From Haplomitrium mnioides (Eukaryota; Marchantiophyta; Haplomitriopsida; Calobryales), in NCBI GenBank assembly GCA_049999725.1, contig JBNGIS010020149.1, positions 1 to 52,551 on the forward strand: a stretch of DNA of 52,551 nucleotides. Reading direction: 5' to 3'. A program made the position numbers and the translations under genes. Below, one piece after another: positions 10,092 to 21,234 of the stretch (positions within the stretch are counted from its first letter, which is position 1; each line of letters begins with the position of its first letter). The notes below the pieces were generated by a model that was not told the DNA's origin, ran no database searches, and saw only the letters and a list, made by a program, of their open reading frames with translations.

Positions 10092-10515
10092 GAGAATCTT
10101 AGAGATTTCGCGGGAATCTCAAAACCTTGCGGAAATGTGTCGCTTCAAGAGAGCTTGTAAGATTCTTCGGAGTGTCAGCAAACCTGCGTAGAAACGTGGT
10201 GCTTTCGGGGCGCCCGTAGAACTCTTTGGATTGATTCAAAATCAGAACGAACCTCGGAATTCACATCAAATCAACGCCGAGCTTTGTCGCCTTGCAAAAT
10301 TAAGCCAATCTCTTGGAATTAACATCAGATCTACGCCAAGCTTCATCGTCTTGCAAAATTAAGCAGAGCGTTTGACGTTTACATTCTACGGTCTATGCCA
10401 ATCCTTTTCGAATCTACGCTAAATTTCTACCGATCAGCATCCAAATACAGCAACGATCCAAATCGTTGAGAAGGGAAAAAACAATAGGCATGAGGGAATT
10501 CGCATGGGGGAGGGG

Positions 10516-10522
10516 TATAAAT
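10516..10522 (+). promoter_or_regulatory. TATA box of LTR-C
   Basis: GGGGTATAAATGG is a canonical plant TATA sequence at the place where family-A LTRs have GGGGTATACC. The R3 insertion lies only about 65 bp downstream and would cut the transcript. Confidence 0.5.
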
Positions 10523-10579
10523 GGATCATCTGCAATGTTTGATGGGTTGATTGTGGATGCAAGGATGCAAGTCATGAGA

Positions 10580-10584
10580 ACGAT
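10580..10584. other. Target-site duplication of R3, left (ACGAT)
   Basis: ACGAT directly before the LTR terminus TGTCAC at 10585. It is identical to 20535-20539 right after the other R3 terminus. Confidence 0.85.
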
Positions 10585-11682
10585 TGTCACTCCCGTGTTC
10601 CAGGTCTTAACCTTTCCTGTTACCTCTTTCGAGGTAGGGGAGGACAGATTCAGGGCTTTCAGGTTCTTTTCTGAGATGGCTCCTTGCCAGTTACCACTTT
10701 CAAACCTTAAGGGTTCTCACTTTCCTTACAAGCCTTATATTCACCACTCACTCTCTTCAGCTTGCACTCAAGTCAGTTTTTCATACACCCCTAGGTCCAC
10801 ATTCATAATCCCCCTAGATGTGCTTTGTGTGTAATTCCTTCACTTTATTCCAAGGGCCCAATGACTCAGACTCTGCCACCTTATTTATGCTTTGGGGCAG
10901 AAATGTGCTTGTGACCTGCACCAGTAAACAAACAATAGGTCTAGACTCCCCCTCTCAAGGTTGTCACAGGACTGTTAACAGCTATTTTTCCTAGCTATCC
11001 TAATATGAACTAATTCCTAAACTCTACTACAGGATCAGAAATAGAGAGCATTCACCCCTATGATCACTTAGCTGTGTCAAGGGACTTGACTCCCCCTCCC
11101 GAGCTATCCCAAGGTCTGCTCAACTAGTCCTGATGTCTTCTAATCTACTATACCTCTAGAATACAAATGCATAATGCAATGCTATCTACACACATATGCA
11201 CAAACACACCTACACTATGTACTGCAAAGAGAAATAGAGTCCTTGAAGGCTTTCTGGACTGATCCACCAACTAAAACTTCACTTCTGAATCATTGGCTAC
11301 CTTCCAGCCTTCCAACCAACTTACCCATACACCCTTCTCTCCAGATAGTTTTCTACTTCCATCGCTAGAAGCCCTGGATTTACTTCCTCAAGATCATAAG
11401 AGGATTTCTTTCACTTCCACCTCTGGAAGACAACCTTCTCGACTGCAGGTAGCTCACTCCACGCTGAGCCTCGACGAGTCCTCCTCCACATTGCGCAGGC
11501 ACTAACGCACCCCCCCCCCCCCCTCAGCTCCACTTGAAGAATTGCACCAGAGTGTACTCCGAACACTCTGGGTTGATGATCTTGCACAAAGAACGTAGAG
11601 ACAACTCTAGGCTCTTCACTTGGCAACCTCCCCAAGTTCCAAAAAGCAACAATCCCTGCTAGATGACGTATCAGTTCAACCT
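10585..11682 (-). repeat. R3 3' LTR remnant (R/U5 only)
   Basis: Matches 16919-18020 of the R3 5' LTR. It lacks the TATA-like site and U3. It joins R4 gag near 11682, within a stretch shared by both sides (TCCG.TCTGG), suggesting a deletion through short homology. It contains a 14-C run at 11510-11523. Confidence 0.8.
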
Positions 11683-12777
11683 CCGATTCTGGGGCCTCCT
11701 CCAAGACATACTCCACTTCCTCCTTGATGTACTCTGGCGCTTCTTCCCTCACATAGTGCACAACATTTGTGTCGTTTGGACATTCTTGGAGGGAATGTCC
11801 GTGCTGCTTGCACCTGACGCACCAAACACCAACTCTTCTGGTTGGCAGGGGCTGCCTTCGAGCTTGATTCCTGCCAAGAGTATATTCATCGCCTCTATCT
11901 TGGCACTCAACTCCTCAATTCGATCCCTCCCCCTTGGCTTCATGCTAGCCTTGGGTTCGAGTTCAGCTTTCTTGTATCTTTCTTTGCTGGCGCCCTTGCG
12001 ATGACTACTCTCCTTGGTCGGCTTCATCTTCTTCAGATCCTTCTTGTTTTTCTTCCTTCTTGATGACCGGTCCTCCTCTGAGTTGTTGTTGCTCGACTCA
12101 TTCTCGCTTTTCGAGGAGAACTCGGAACTCTGATATGTCTCTTTGTCAATATCCGAGGTGTCCAAAGAATCATTAGAGTCGTATCTAGCTTGTGCCTTTC
12201 TTCGAGAACTGGTGAGGGAATCTTTCACATGGGATTAGGCTGCGTTGACAGCATCCTCTAGAGTCTGTGGATCCGCATGTCTTACCTAGGTCCCAATCTC
12301 TCTAGGTAGGGCCGCCAAGAACCACGTTGTGAGCATCCCGCCAGTGGCTAGCGAGTTCAGCTTCCTCGCCACCTTTCTAAAACGTTGGAGGAATTTTCTC
12401 ACAGACTCCTTCTTTTTCATCCTCAGTTGACCCATCTTGATCAGTGCCTCTATTTCTTCACCAATCCCACAAAACTCTGCTATAAAGGCCGCCTTGAATA
12501 CATGCCAGTCCCTCTTGACATTGTCCGGCAAATCTTTGTACCAGGGCTGAGCCTCTCCCTTCAACACTACTGGTAGGATTCCAATCTTCACATAGGCCTC
12601 CCCATTTGGTGCTGTAGTGTTTTCCAAGTCATCCAGCCATGCATCTAGGTCATCATTTGGGCTTCCCTTGAAGGACTTGTATTTGAATCTTCCTCGAAAC
12701 CCAGAAGGTGGTACAATATTGGCCATCCCTTCACTGGCCACTACCACTTCCACCCGAAAATCTCTTCTTTCTGCCAC
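11683..12777 (-). pseudogene. R4 gag, N-terminal two thirds
   Basis: Gypsy Gag with the retrotransposon-gag core. It starts at 12777 with MAERRD, the start used in R3 (MVDRRD) and R7 (MANKRD). It then has the FKYKSFKG segment, DDPDAWLDDLEN-type acidic region, the GEAQPWYKDL and FVSEF-type helices, KESVRKFLQRFRKVARKLN, and a Ser/Lys-rich linker with KKNKKDLKK. A TAG at 12286-12288, a TAA just beyond near 12229 and a frameshift near 11755 break it. It stops at EEAPESE before the zinc knuckles, where R3 LTR sequence begins. Gag forms the virus-like particle in live elements. Confidence 0.85.
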
Positions 12778-12909
12778 TCTTCCTCAATAGACTCAACCCC
12801 TAGTTGCTCTACTTCTATGAAGTGGCTTTCTTCCAAATTGACTTGAGGCTCAAGTGCATGAAGCAATGTCTCTAGTTCGGGTTGGTCTCATGTTTCTCCA
12901 AACCTTTGG

Positions 12910-12926
12910 CCCTTCTTCTAGCGCCA
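12910..12926 (-). other. R4 primer-binding site (putative)
   Basis: Minus strand TGGCGCTAGAAGAAGGG, 8 nt after the LTR end. The same 17-mer with one or no change is in R3 and R7. Beginning TGG fits the CCA end of a tRNA, but I cannot name the tRNA. Confidence 0.65.
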
Positions 12927-14780
12927 AAAATTCATGTCACTCTCCTGTTCTAGGCCTTAACCCTTCAAGTCGCCTCTTCGCAGGCAAGAGAGGACATATT
13001 GTGAGCTTTCAGGTTCTTTTATGAGATGGCCCCTTGTCAGTTACCACTTTCAAGCTCTAAGGATTCTCCCTTTCCTTTCTAGCCTTTAACACACCACTCA
13101 CTCTCTTCTAGTTGCACTCAAGTCAGCTATGCAAATATCTCCAGGTCTACATTCATTATCCTTCTCAACTGTCATGTGTGTAATTCTTCCACTTTATTCA
13201 AAGAACCCAATGACTTAGGCCTTGCCACCTTATTTGTGCTTGGAGCAGAATGGGTGCTGTGATTTGCACCAATGTTCAACAAAACAAGACTAGACTCCCC
13301 CTCTCAGGGTTGTCACAAGATTGATACAACTAATTTGCCTAGTTATCCAAATATGTTCTAACTCCTAAACTATCCTACAGGATCAGAGGCAGAGAGCATT
13401 CACCCCCAAGCTATCAGAACTGTGTCAAGGGATTGGACTCCCCCTTCACAGCTGTCCCAAGGTCTGCTCAACTAGTCTGATGCCTCCTAATCTAATGAAT
13501 CTCTATAACACACTTGCAGAAAGGAAATCTAACTACACATATGCACAAACACTTTATACAATATTTGCAAGAGAAACAGAGTCCTTGAAGACCCTCTGGG
13601 TTTCCACCAACTGTTACCTCCCTTCTGAATCCTTGCTGCCTTACAACCTGTAGCCCGCCCTTCCAACAACTTACCCACACACCCTTCTCTCCAAAGAGTT
13701 TTCTACTTCCATCGCTAGAAGCCATGGATTTACTTCCTCATGATCGAAAGAGGATTTCTTTCACTCCCACCTCTGGGAGATAGTCTTCCCGATTGCAAGT
13801 AGCTCACTTCACTCCGAGCCTCGACGAGTCATCCCGCGCAGTGCGCAGGCACTAACGCATCCCCCCACCCCCCTCTCTCAGCTCCACTTGAAGAATCATA
13901 CCAAAGTGTACTCGAACACTTTGGGTTGATGCTCCCGCACAAGGAATGGTAGAGACCAACTCCAAGCTCCTCACTTGGCAGCCTCTCCCAAAGTCATAGC
14001 CAGCCAGAACCCCTCTCACTGAATTTCCACTCCAACCGCCTCTTGTTGCGATCTTGTTGTCCTAAAGTCGTTATGCTCATGCACATGAAATGCAGAGACG
14101 ACCCCAAGTCCTCCCTTGGTGGCCTCTCCCAAAGTCATAGCCGACCATAATTCCTTCTAGACCTCTGTATTGGTCTACCTCCGCTCTCGTCCACCTGCGA
14201 GAATGAGTTCACCTGGATCGCCTAAGCATCTATAGCTCCGCACTTTGCGATTCTCGGCGCCCCTCCAGTCCACCTCCGAATCCCCTTGGCCCTCTGGAGC
14301 TAGTTGACCCGCTTCACGTGATCTTCTCATTGGATTCCCACTCTTACCTCCCTCGTTGCAATTTCCCTTCTTACGCAGTCGCTTCGCGTCCTTAGATTGC
14401 ATGTGCATCAACCCGAATGAATTCAAAGGCCATTGAGGTATACCACCCCCCCCCTCTGCGCGCTGATCCCGCTAGTCCGATCCGATGAATAGTCGTTTAT
14501 CCCGTTGGCTCGGAATAGGAGGTGACGACGTGTGTCCCTTACGATTGTTATTCCCGTTACAACGGAATGGGAGAAGGCGCCACATGTCCTGTCGGGCGGT
14601 TAGAAAGATCCAAGTACAACGGTATTGTTACGGGGAGTCCGAGGAATCTTGCGAGTCAAGATTCCATAGATTCCCGCAGAGCTAAGTCCGAAGGGTTCTT
14701 CGGAACAAAGTTTCAAATCGCTCCACGGAACCCATCCCATAGAATCACCAAAGATTCCCCCGCAGATCCCAATTCGTTCT

Positions 14781-15104
14781 CCACGTGCCACGTCATCCGC
14801 TGCACCGCCGTCCGACGTCGCCCTGCAAGAGGGTATGTTGACCGTCGCACTGACCATCTCTTTCGAAGTTGACCCGCTCGTGGCCCGAGGTCCGATGGGC
14901 CCTCACCTGCTGTCGCTTGTCTTTTGACTTTGCTCAAAGCTCCTTGAGTCGCCACGTCATCCGAAAAGCGCCGTCCGACGCCCCTCCGCAAGGGGGTAGG
15001 CAGACCGTCGCGATGACCTCTCTTTCGAAGTTGACTTGTGGACTTCCCTCTCCTTCGTCCACGTTTCTGAAACCCTTTGCGGACTCCCCACACTCGCCAC
15101 GTCA
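14781..15104 (-). promoter_or_regulatory. U3 modules of R4 LTR
   Basis: TGACGTGGC on the minus strand at 14787-14795, 14951-14959 and 15096-15104. TTGACC W-boxes (plus strand) at 14838 and 14869, with hairpin-capable GGGG-loop-CCCC blocks between. Spacing is roughly 150 bp. Confidence 0.5.
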
Positions 15105-15419
15105 TCCGAAGAACCTCTGCGGGCTCCCTACATTTGCCACATCATCCAAAGAACCTCTGCGGACTCCCTTCGCTCACCGAGAAAGAACTTGTGCTGATGT
15201 CGCTATTTCGTCATTTCTTCGAAATAAGAACTACGTGCACGCCTGAGGCTCTCTTCGTTAACTTTTTTGAAAGCTCGATATAAGAACTACAAGGCTCTTT
15301 TGGACTGTTCGCCCCTCTATCAAACTTTCGGATGCTGCAGCCGTACCCCGTCAAACTTTCTCCCTTGGTCATGCCGAAGCTACAAAGAATCACCCTTTTG
15401 GCGCCGCTTTCTCCTCCGT

Positions 15420-15880
15420 TGGTCGCTCCTGCGTTAACTTGATTTTTTGGCCGACTTCATCTTGCTCCCCGATTCGTCGATACATCGCCTTTTTGGTGTA
15501 CTCCTCGTGTCTCCTAACCGAATCGGCGCCATATCACCTTTCTATCTCAGCCTTCTTCTTGTTGGACGGTTCACGATGGATCATCGTTTCAGTATTGCCG
15601 CTCTTTGTTGAACCGGATCGCTGATAAGTTGCCTTTTCGCCTCCACTCGCTCTTTGTCGAATCGTTCGGTGATTTGTCCCCCTTTCGGCTCTCCTCTACT
15701 TTTCCTCCTATCGGATCTACGCTAAGTCACCCCTTCGGCTTCCTCGATCCTCCTTTGCTCGGATCTCCGATAAATCACCCTTTTAGCACTCTTCTGTTTT
15801 CCTTCGCCAGACCCACTATATGTCACCTTTTCGGGCCTTCCTCCTCGCTACCCGGTTGGACTCTTCGTGGATCCCTGTTA
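15420..15880 (-). repeat. 55-60-bp tandem array in R4 LTR
   Basis: On the plus strand it reads as repeats of CGGATC-GCTAAGTCACC-CTTTCGGC-type cores separated by CT-rich spacers. It is the inverse of 4798-5040. Confidence 0.7.
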
Positions 15881-16623
15881 AGTGGGGTCCCCATGTCGTA
15901 AGACAGATCTGAACCCTATTAAGCGGGATCCTCTCTTAGGAAGGCGGCTTCCCACATATCTTCAGGCTCTCTGGAGCTACCACGTCTTTCATAGAATCCC
16001 GTGAATTGCTCTGGAGACGCCACGTTTCCGTGGAATCTCACAGGGCCTTCAGGGAACTCCACGTTTCCGTTAGGATCTGCGGATTCGAAGAGAGAGCTTG
16101 ATCAGCCCTTACAGGGCGCGCTCTTGCTTCCGAGGTCGAGGCGTCCTTCTTCCCTGGCCTAGCTAGCCCTTGTGACAATCTCGCCTCCTCATTTCGTCTC
16201 TAATCCTTGCTTCTTGATTTGTGGCCGCTGTAGGACATGTCTACGATCTACCTCCTTTTGAGTGCCTTTGGGTTTCTACTTGTGGATCCGTTCTTCCTCC
16301 TCAGATCACTTCACCTGGAGTGGATGTTCCTTTCTCCACTGCTCGGCCTTGATCCCTCCATCCTCTTGAGGCCCACGGATTCTCGCTGGCCTACTTTGAA
16401 TTTTGAAATAGGACCCCTACTCTGGCTAGCGATCACTGTCCTCTACTCATCCTCCCACCATGGTCTTGTCTTCCTCTTGAGAATCATGCGCCCTACTCTT
16501 TACTAGCTGTTTGAGAGTAATCTGCTATTCCTAAGAGGTCTTCACACTTGCAAAGGGCCATTGTGCCAGAGATGCTTCCAATTTCCTGAATTCTGCTTTT
16601 GGTACCTGAATCGCTGGCTGACA

Positions 16624-16761
16624 TGCATCTGGGTCATCCTTCGGGCGTCCCTTGAAGGACTTATACTTGAATCTTCTCCTAAGCCCAGAACGGGGTACAA
16701 GATTGGCCATCCCTCCACTAGCCACTCCCACCTCCACCCAAAAATCTCTTCTGTCAACCAC
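16624..16761 (-). pseudogene. R3 gag, first ~46 codons
   Basis: Begins MVDRRD and runs through FKYKSFKG to the DDPDA segment, where the LTR terminus of R4 interrupts it at 16623. The rest of the R3 gag is not found, so the part beyond the insertion was deleted together with most of R4. The same start and spacing to the primer site as R7 supports the start codon. An in-frame read-through into the R4 LTR follows but is meaningless sequence. Confidence 0.8.
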
Positions 16762-16893
16762 TCTTCCTCAACACACTCAACCCCCAGTTGCTCTATTTCT
16801 CGGAAATGGCTTTCTTACAGGCTAACTTGAGTCTCTGGTGCACGAAGTGGTGTCTGTGGTTCGAGTTGGTCTCAGGTTTCTCCAAATCTATGG

Positions 16894-16910
16894 CCCTCCT
16901 TCTAGTGCCA
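16894..16910 (-). other. R3 primer-binding site (putative)
   Basis: Minus strand TGGCACTAGAAGGAGGG, 8 nt beyond the LTR end at 16919. One change from the R7 site. Confidence 0.65.
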
Positions 16911-18599
16911 AAAATTCATGTCACTCCCCTGTTCCAGGCCTTAACCTTTCCAGTTACCTCTTTTGAGGCAAGGGAGGATAGATTCAAGGCTTTTAGGTTA
17001 TTTTCTAAGATGGCCCCTTGCCAGTTACAACTTTTAGACCTTAAGGGTTCTCCCTTTCCTTACAAGTCTTATATTCACCACTCACTCTCTTCAGCTTGCA
17101 CTCAAGTCAGTTGTTCATACACCCCCAAGTCCACATTCACAATCCCCCTAGTTGTGCTTTGTGTGTAATTCCTTCACTTTATTCCAAGGGCCCAATGACT
17201 CAGACCCTGCCACCTTATTTATGCTTTGGAGCAAAAATGTGCTTGTGACTTGCATTAGTGAACAAACAATAGGTCTGGACTCCCCCTCTCAAGGTTGTCA
17301 CAAGATTGTTACAACTATTTTTCTTAGCTATCCTAATATGAACTAATTCCTAAGCTCTACTACAAGATCATAAACATAGAGCATTCACCCTTAGGATCAC
17401 TTAGCTATGTCAAGGGACTGGACTCCCCCTCCAGAGCTGTCCCAGGGTCTGCTCAACTAGTCTCATGCCTCCTAATCTACTATACCTCTAGAACACAAAT
17501 GCAGAATGCAATGCTTTCTACACACATATGCACAAACACACTTGCACTATGTACTGCAAAGAGAAACATTGTCCTTGAAGGCCATCTGGACTGATCCACC
17601 AACTAAAACTTCCCTTTTGAATCAGTGGTTGCCTTCCAACCTTCCAACCAACTTACCCACACACCCTTCTCTCCAGATAGTTTTCTACTTCCATCGATAG
17701 CAGCCCTAGATTTACTTGCTCAAGATTGGAAGAGGATTTCTTTCACTTCCACCTCTGGGAGACAGTCTTCCCGACTGCAGGTAGCTCACTCCACCCCGAG
17801 TCTTGATAGGTCCTCCTCCGCAATGCACAAGCACTAATGCAGCCTCCTTCTCTTAGCTCCACTCGAAGAATTACACCAGAGTGTACTCCGAACACTCTAG
17901 GTTGATGCTCTTGCACAAAGAATGCAGGGACAACTCCAAGCTCCTCACCTAGCAGCCTCCCTCAAGTTCTCAGCAGGCAAGAATCCCTTCTAGCTCACTT
18001 ATCGGTCCACCTCCGCTCTGGTCCACTCACAGACACGAGTTCACTTGGATCGCCCGAGCCTCTACAACTCCTCACTTAGCGATTCTCGTCGCCCTTCCAA
18101 TCCACCTCCGAGCCTCTGCTTGCTCCCTGGAGCTAGTTCACCCGCTTCACGCAGCTTCTCACCGAATTCTTCCTCTTATTTTAACTTGTTGCGAAATCCC
18201 TGTCTTGAGGTCATTGTCGCGTCCTTAGATTGCTCGTGCATCAACCTGAACAAAATCAAGGGCCCCTGATGTATACCCCCTTGAGCGCTAATCCCTCTAG
18301 CCCGATCCGAAGAGAAGTTGTTAATCCCATTGGCTCGGAATGGGAGGTGACGACGCGTGTATCGGAAGGTTGTTATTCCCATTACAACGGAACAAGAGAA
18401 CGCTCTGCGTGTCTTGTTAGTTGATTGGGAAAAGCCAAGTACAACGGTAACTTCCTCGGAGAGTCCGAGAAATCTTGCAGGTCGAGATTCCGCAGATTCC
18501 CATGGAGCCAAGTTTGAAAGGTTCCTTAGAGCAGAGTTTTGAAGCGCCCCGCAGACCTTAGCCAACGGAATCTTTGCAGATTCGCCCAAAAATCCCAGG

Positions 18600-19031
18600 T
18601 GTCTCTCCGAGCGCCACGTTATCCGAGGCCCCGTCGTCCGATGCCATCCCACAAAGGGGTAGGCAGACCGTCGCGCTGACCCTCTCTTCCGAAGTTGACC
18701 TGCTCGTGGCTCGAGGTCTGACGGGCTCCCACCTGCTGCCGCGTGTCCTCTGACTTGCTCAAGGCTCCTAGAGTCGCCATGTCATCCGAAGAGCGCCGCC
18801 CCGCAAAGAGGTAGGCGAACCGTCAGCTTACTTTCTTCCAAAGTTGACCCACGGAATCCCCTTCCAGCTTCTCAGGGCGCCACGTCATCCGAAGACCGAT
18901 GTCCAACGCCGCTCCACAAAGGGGTAGGTGGACCATCGTGTTGACTTCCTTCCGAGGCTGACCCGTGGACTTCCTTCTCATTCGTCCACGTTTTCGTAAA
19001 CTTCCGTAGACTCTCTACGCTCGCCACGTCA
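18600..19031 (-). promoter_or_regulatory. U3 modules of R3 LTR
   Basis: TTGACC (plus strand) at 18695 and 18844. TGACGTGGC (minus strand) at 18879-18887 and 19023-19031, with another at 19886-19894. GGGG-loop-CCCC blocks near 18640 and 18905, the latter partly degraded. Confidence 0.5.
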
Positions 19032-19269
19032 TTCGAAGAACCCCTCTTTGCCCAGTAAGAACTATGTCAATGTTGCCATTTCGTCATCCCTTCGAGATAA
19101 GAACAATTCGCACGCCCGAGACTCCCTTCGTTAAGGTTTCAAAAAGCTCGATATAGGAACTACAAGGCTCCTTTGAACCACTCGCCCCTCTATCGAACTT
19201 TCAGATGTGGCGGCCGTACCCCCTCGAACTTTCTTACTTAGTCTTGCCAAATCTATGAAGGATCATCCT

Positions 19270-19720
19270 TTCGACATCGCTTGCTCCTCCACCAGTCGGA
19301 TCTGCGCTAAGTCGTTTTTCCGGCCAACTCCATCTGGCTCCCCAGTTCTTTGATAAATCACATTTTTGGTGCATCCTTCTTCTCTCCCAATTGGATCAGT
19401 GACATATCACCCTTCTGGCTCATCCCTCTTCCCATTGGACGGTTCACAATGGATCACCATTTCAGCATTGTTTCTCTTCGTCTGACTGGATCGTCGATAG
19501 GTCGCTTTTTCGCCTCCACTCACTCTTTGTCTGACCGTCCGGTGATTCATCCCCTTTTCGGCTCTCCTTTGCTTTTCCTCTTGTCGGATCCTTGCTAAGT
19601 CACCCCTTCGGTGTCCACGGTTCTTCCTTGGTCGGATCATTGATAGATCACCTCTTCGGCACACGTCGGTTCTCCTTTGATCGGACCCGCGACAAGTCAC
19701 CTTTTCGAGTGATTCCTCCT
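19270..19720 (-). repeat. 55-60-bp tandem array in R3 LTR
   Basis: Seven or eight imperfect units with TAAGTCACCCCTTCGG and GATAGATCACCTCTTCGG cores. Confidence 0.7.
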
Positions 19721-20534
19721 TGCTCTCCAGTTGGGCCTCTCAACTGAACCTTGTTAAATGGGCCCTTCACGTCGGAAGACAGATCGAAACCCACTTAATC
19801 GGGTTGCTCACTTAGAGAGGTTAAACCCCATGAGGTTTTGCGGGCTCTACCACTCTCCGTGAAGGTCCTTGGGCTCCATGGAGCCGCCACGTCATGCAAG
19901 GAATCCCGCGAAGTGCTCCAGAGATGCCACATTTCCTTGGAATCTCGTAGGGCCTTTAGGAAACTCCACGTTTCCGCTAGGATCCGCAGATTCGAAGGAA
20001 AATCTTGATCGGCCCTTGCAGAGCGCGCTCCTGCTTGCGGGATCGAGGTGTCCCTCTTCCCTGGCCTAGCTTGCCCTTGCGACGATCCCGACTCCTTCTT
20101 TCTTCCCTGATCCTTGCTTCCTGATGCGTGGTAGGCTGCAGACAATGTCTGCGGCCTCTCTCTCTCCTCTGAGTGCCTTCAAAATGTTGTGTTTTAGATC
20201 TGTTCTCCCTCTGCAATCGCTTCGCCTTAGGCGGGCGTTCTCTTCCTTCTCACTCGGCCTCGATCCCCGCATCCCCGTGAGGCCTACGGGTTCTCACTTG
20301 CCCAATACGGATTTTGTAGTGGTACCCCTCCCTTGGTTGGTGATCACTGCCTTCTTCTCTCTCTTTCGCCATGATCCCATTTTCCTCCAAGGATTCATAC
20401 GCCCTACTCTTACAAGTTGATTGAGATCAATCTGCTGCTCCCAAGGTGCCTTCACACTTGCAAAGGGGACATCGTGCCAATGCTGCTTCCGATTTCCTGA
20501 ATTTTGCCTTATTGCCCAAATTCACTGCTTGACA

Positions 20535-20539
20535 ACGAT
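20535..20539. other. Target-site duplication of R3, right (ACGAT)
   Basis: Identical to 10580-10584. It directly follows the terminus ending at 20534. Confidence 0.85.
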
Positions 20540-21234
20540 AGCAGAAAGGAAGACACACGAGGGAGGGAAGACAAAATTCTTGAAGCTTCACTTGAAGGAG
20601 GTGAACTCGAGCAGGAGGCTAGCATGGGTGGAGGTGGACTGGAGGGGCACAGGGAATCGCTCGGCGAGGAGCTCTAGAAGCTCAGGCGATCCAAGTGTAC
20701 CCATCATTGTGGGTGGACCAACATCGGAGGTGGACTGATACTTGAAGGTGGAAGGAAGTTTGGGTTGTCCTAAAATCGGAGAGGTTGCCAAAGTGGGATC
20801 TTTGGGGTCGTCTCAATGTTGTCTGTGTGGGAGCAACAATCCCAGGAACGTTTAGAGGGCGTTTCTGGTTTATTCTCTCAAGGGAATTCAAGGAGGACTA
20901 GTTGTATTTGTGCTTGCGTACCGTGTAAGAATATCCACCAAAGCTTCGGAGTGGAGTGCGTGACTAGCAGTCGAGAGGACTGTCTTCCTGAGGGAAAAAG
21001 TCAAAGAAATCCTCTTCCGATCTTGAGGAAGTAAATTTGGGGCTTCTCGAGAGGGAAGTTAAAAACTATCTAGAGAAGGGTGCGTGGGTGGAAGTGGGAA
21101 GTGTGATTGGAATTGCTAAAGTCGAGATCGGAAGGCAAAAGAATATGGTAAAGTTTGGATCTTGAGAAAGCTAGATGAGCTGCAGAGGGAAAGGAGAAAT
21201 GGAATGTTGAGAGTTCAAGCTTGTGTTGCACAGG
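20540..21234 (+). repeat. R2 LTR-C copy 1, piece 2 of 3 (R/U5)
   Basis: Plus-strand R/U5-type sequence matching 51460-51990 of R8, with GGTGGAGGTGGACTG, the CGAGAGGACTGTCTTCC segment and the AACTATCTAGAGAAG stretch. It continues the LTR cut at 10584 and is cut again by R5 at 21235. Confidence 0.7.
21230..21234. other. Target-site duplication of R5, left (ACAGG)
   Basis: ACAGG before the terminus at 21235. The other side (38051-38055) is AGAGG, one difference. Confidence 0.6.

Larger units (their letters stand above)
7582..10584 (+). repeat. R2 LTR-C copy 1, piece 1 of 3
   Basis: It begins TGTCAGCC, like other LTRs here. The terminus is duplicated: a 56-bp copy at 7582-7637, then a second start at 7638. 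The segment to about 8005 matches the U3 of the short R7 LTR, with a 7-G run and a TTATATGG box near 7963. Beyond that it carries the tandem arrays and one CCTACCCC module (9785-9825) typical of family-A LTRs, and ends at the R3 insertion. It resumes at 20540. Confidence 0.75.
12935..16623 (-). repeat. R4 5' LTR (about 3.7 kb)
   Basis: Termini TGTCAGCC (16623) and GAGTGACA (12935) on the minus strand, followed by primer site and gag. It is complete. Its U5 differs clearly from both R3 LTRs, so it is a separate element and not an internal duplication. TATA-like site at 14439-14443. Right-side target TGCAT (16624-16628) lies in R3 gag; the partner copy is lost. Confidence 0.85.
10585..20534 (-). 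mobile_element. R3: Ty3/gypsy element with nested, collapsed interior
   Basis: Bounded by TGT...ACA termini and a perfect 5-bp duplication ACGAT. Read on the minus strand: 5' LTR (20534-16919), primer site, start of gag (16761-16624), then R4 inserted in gag, then the 3' end of a second LTR (11682-10585). About 385 bp of U5 compared by eye between its two LTRs gave 29 differences (about 7.5%). All of pol and the 3' LTR U3 are gone. Confidence 0.85.
16919..20534 (-). repeat. R3 5' LTR (about 3.6 kb)
   Basis: Starts TGTCAAGC at 20534 and ends GGGAGTGACA at 16919 (minus strand), next to the ACGAT duplication. It has the standard order: array, U3 modules, TATA-like site (18272-18276), R/U5. Confidence 0.88.

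Noticed and set aside
9875-10160. ORFs spanning the N gap
   Set aside because: They exist only because unknown bases are read as open; the sequence is a non-coding tandem repeat.
15420-15880. Regular short repeats suggesting a CRISPR array or centromere satellite
   Set aside because: Units are degenerate, spacers are repeats of each other, and the array is confined to LTR U3 in several elements. It is a minisatellite within LTRs.
10585-16623. R3 and R4 as a single element with three LTRs from unequal exchange
   Set aside because: R4's LTR differs clearly from the two outer LTRs, which match each other and share the ACGAT duplication. Nesting plus deletion is simpler.
16531-16830. Gag-like ORF with a novel C-terminus at 16531-16761
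   Set aside because: The C-terminal part is the R4 LTR terminus read in frame after insertion, not a new domain.
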